A stretch of DNA of 64,000 bases from contig NZ_CP126115.1 in assembly GCF_030123505.1 (NCBI RefSeq), forward strand, positions 1,254,001 to 1,318,000, given 5' to 3'. This DNA comes from Neobacillus sp. YX16 (lineage in GTDB: Bacteria > Bacillota > Bacilli > Bacillales > Cytobacillaceae). The translations under genes were made by a program, and so were the position numbers. Within the stretch, counting starts at the first letter, position 1, and every line of letters starts with the position of its first letter. Under the pieces are notes generated by a model that saw only the letters and a list, made by a program, of their open reading frames with translations, searched no databases and was not told the DNA's origin. Shown here in pieces: positions 62,645-64,000 of the stretch.

Positions 62645-62821
62645 TTGAGGTTTTTCCTAGCTATTCCACTAATTTTGATTGGAAGTATTTTGTTTGGGTT
62701 AACAATTGATGACATCGGAGATATAGGTAATATTATTATGCATATAATAGGGTTTGGTTGTCTTTTTGGTGCTATCGTAATTGAAAGAAGCAAGAAAGAA
62801 AAACCAAAAAAACAATTTTAA
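62645..62821 (+). CDS. Small two-helix membrane protein, 58 aa
   Basis: TTG 62645 lies ten bases after GGAGAGG; TTG 62636 lies too near it. The product has two membrane helices (about residues 2-18 and 28-48) and a basic tail KKEKPKKQF. A terminator follows. No family recognised. Confidence 0.6.
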   Translation: MRFFLAIPLILIGSILFGLTIDDIGDIGNIIMHIIGFGCLFGAIVIERSKKEKPKKQF

Positions 62822-62828
62822 CCTAAAA

Positions 62829-62860
62829 AAAACTTACCCCTCCGGTAAGTTTTCTTTATT
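62829..62860. terminator. Bidirectional terminator
   Basis: AAAACTTACC pairs with GGTAAGTTTT, with A and T tracts on the two sides. Confidence 0.85.
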
Positions 62861-63933
62861 TATTCAATTTCCTTCTGTTCAATGGATACCTCATTGTGAT
62901 GAAAAGAGTGAAAGCTGGTAATTAAGGTATCAAGATGTTCGACCTGTTCCCCGTAATCAATAATGGAAGAAATGATTTGCATCGTATGATATAAATGCGA
63001 ATCGTCTTGGCCGCCGAAGAGCTTTTGATGGGCCAAAAACAGATCAAATAGTTCTTTCTTATTAATACAATCACTATCCTCACTATCCAAGGGAGTTGGA
63101 ACTTTGCCAATAAACCGGAGCATTAGCTGCTCATGATGGTAAATGACACTGTCGAGCTGTTCCTGTATGGATTGTTGAAAGTTTTCAGGGAGATGAAGCA
63201 TTTCATTTTCAAATCGATGAAGTTTCTTTAATGTATCAAGTGCCTTTTTGGCAGCGGATGTCATTTGTCTAAAAATCACCAGTTTTCTCGATTTCTCTAG
63301 ACTAGTTTTTTTGAAATAACTTCTTTCTTCTTTATATAATAAATAAAACTGACTCATTTTCATTAAATTATCTTTTAGTTTTTCAATATCGGCTTTTAAC
63401 AGATTGTGGTCGAAGTCATGCCGAGTACTTAATCGTATCCAGCGAATAATTTCTTCTGTTGTCTCTGATATCCTAAAATAAAGCTTATTTTCATATTTTG
63501 GAGGCAGGAAGACAAGGTTGACGACAAAGGCTGAAAATACTCCAATCATAATCGTTGAGAAACGAATTCCTGCGAATGGAATAAAGTCAGTTCCAGGGGT
63601 TTCCATAATTGAAACTAGCGTTACAAGAGAAAGTCCGATTGTATTCTCAATTTTTAATTTAAGATTGATAATAATAACAATCACAGCGGCTAAACCAATG
63701 ATGATAATGTGATTTCCTAGTAGGAGGACAAACATGACTGCAAGAATTGCCCCAATTAAATTTCCTTGTATTTGTTCAACAATCGTTAAAAAAGAACGAT
63801 AGATGGTTGGCTGTATCGCAAAGATTGCAGCAATACCTGCCAAAACAGGAGAGGGTGAGTGCAGCAGCTGTGCTAAATAAAGGGATAAAACAATTGCAAT
63901 TCCCGTTTTGAAAATGCGGGCACCTAACTTCAT
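62860..63933 (-). CDS. ygaE: YgaE-like aromatic acid exporter family membrane protein
   Basis: A 357-residue protein of the FUSC/ArAE_1 (DUF939) type: about six membrane helices in residues 1-150 (LLHSPSPVLAGIAAIFAIQP, LKIENTIGLSLVTLVS) and a cytoplasmic helical domain after that. AAAGGAAA precedes the ATG. It is the homologue of B. subtilis YgaE by position after ygaD. Export of aromatic acids is known for distant relatives only. Confidence 0.85.
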   Translation of the reverse strand: MKLGARIFKTGIAIVLSLYLAQLLHSPSPVLAGIAAIFAIQPTIYRSFLTIVEQIQGNLIGAILAVMFVLLLGNHIIIIGLAAVIVIIINLKLKIENTIGLSLVTLVSIMETPGTDFIPFAGIRFSTIMIGVFSAFVVNLVFLPPKYENKLYFRISETTEEIIRWIRLSTRHDFDHNLLKADIEKLKDNLMKMSQFYLLYKEERSYFKKTSLEKSRKLVIFRQMTSAAKKALDTLKKLHRFENEMLHLPENFQQSIQEQLDSVIYHHEQLMLRFIGKVPTPLDSEDSDCINKKELFDLFLAHQKLFGGQDDSHLYHTMQIISSIIDYGEQVEHLDTLITSFHSFHHNEVSIEQKEIE

Positions 63934-64000
63934 TCTAAATAATTTCCTTTCAAATTTAAGTCGTGTGTACTTAGTTTACTTCATAATGAACAAATACGTA

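Overview
The window reads as chromosomal DNA of a low-GC, spore-forming Bacillaceae, close to Bacillus in the wide sense (Neobacillus or Mesobacillus would fit, but I cannot fix the genus). Reasons: AGGAGG-type ribosome sites, many rho-independent terminators, spore genes (sspK, a gamma-type SASP, yfhD), a B. subtilis-like arginine operon (argCJBD-carAB-argF), DesKR with a desaturase, and the yfhD to ygaE gene order of B. subtilis. No rRNA, tRNA or CRISPR array was seen.

Layout. 1-13 kb: end of an ABC exporter, a cysteine desulfidase-like gene, an SgrR-like regulator facing an MFS transporter and a GNAT, an amino acid ABC importer, a VOC protein, a divergent HTH/VWA pair, a second hypoxanthine phosphoribosyltransferase, and a LemA/TPM pair. 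12.8-18.4 kb: heme O synthase, then a three-subunit CuA heme-copper enzyme of ba3 type, an SCO copper chaperone and a probable assembly membrane protein. The catalytic subunit lacks the usual active-site tyrosine, so it may be a CuA nitric oxide reductase rather than an oxidase. FNR-type sites stand at class II distance before both transcription units.

18.4-28.2 kb: a UvrC-like truncated nuclease, DoxX, the desaturase with its DesR operator and DesKR, an acyl-CoA dehydrogenase, a MerR/TipAS regulator, a diguanylate cyclase and a YdcF protein. 28.3-33.2 kb: a six-gene operon with a membrane anchor, a NasC-like molybdenum reductase, a four-cluster ferredoxin subunit, a Tat-type Rieske protein, a small membrane protein and a truncated hemoglobin. 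I read this as a quinol-linked nitrate reductase. Together with the 14 kb cluster it suggests nitrate/NO metabolism under low oxygen.

35-47.4 kb: complete arginine biosynthesis from N-acetylglutamyl phosphate onward, plus arginine-type carbamoyl-phosphate synthase, in two units (argCJBD-carAB-argF and argGH), each with ARG boxes. 47.5-49.7 kb: a nitrilase/GNAT/GNAT operon. 49.8-50.2 kb: a gene-free stretch with clustered DnaA boxes and a promoter-terminator pair that looks like a small RNA gene. 50.2-63.9 kb: the yfh-yga housekeeping and sporulation block, interrupted at 60.5-62.8 kb by an IS3 remnant, tandem repeats and a TolB-like gene.

Repeats are plentiful: three copies of an interspersed 149-179 bp element, a 252 bp element with perfect 14 bp terminal inverted repeats, a 96 bp foldback element, and two unrelated arrays that both have a 52 bp period.
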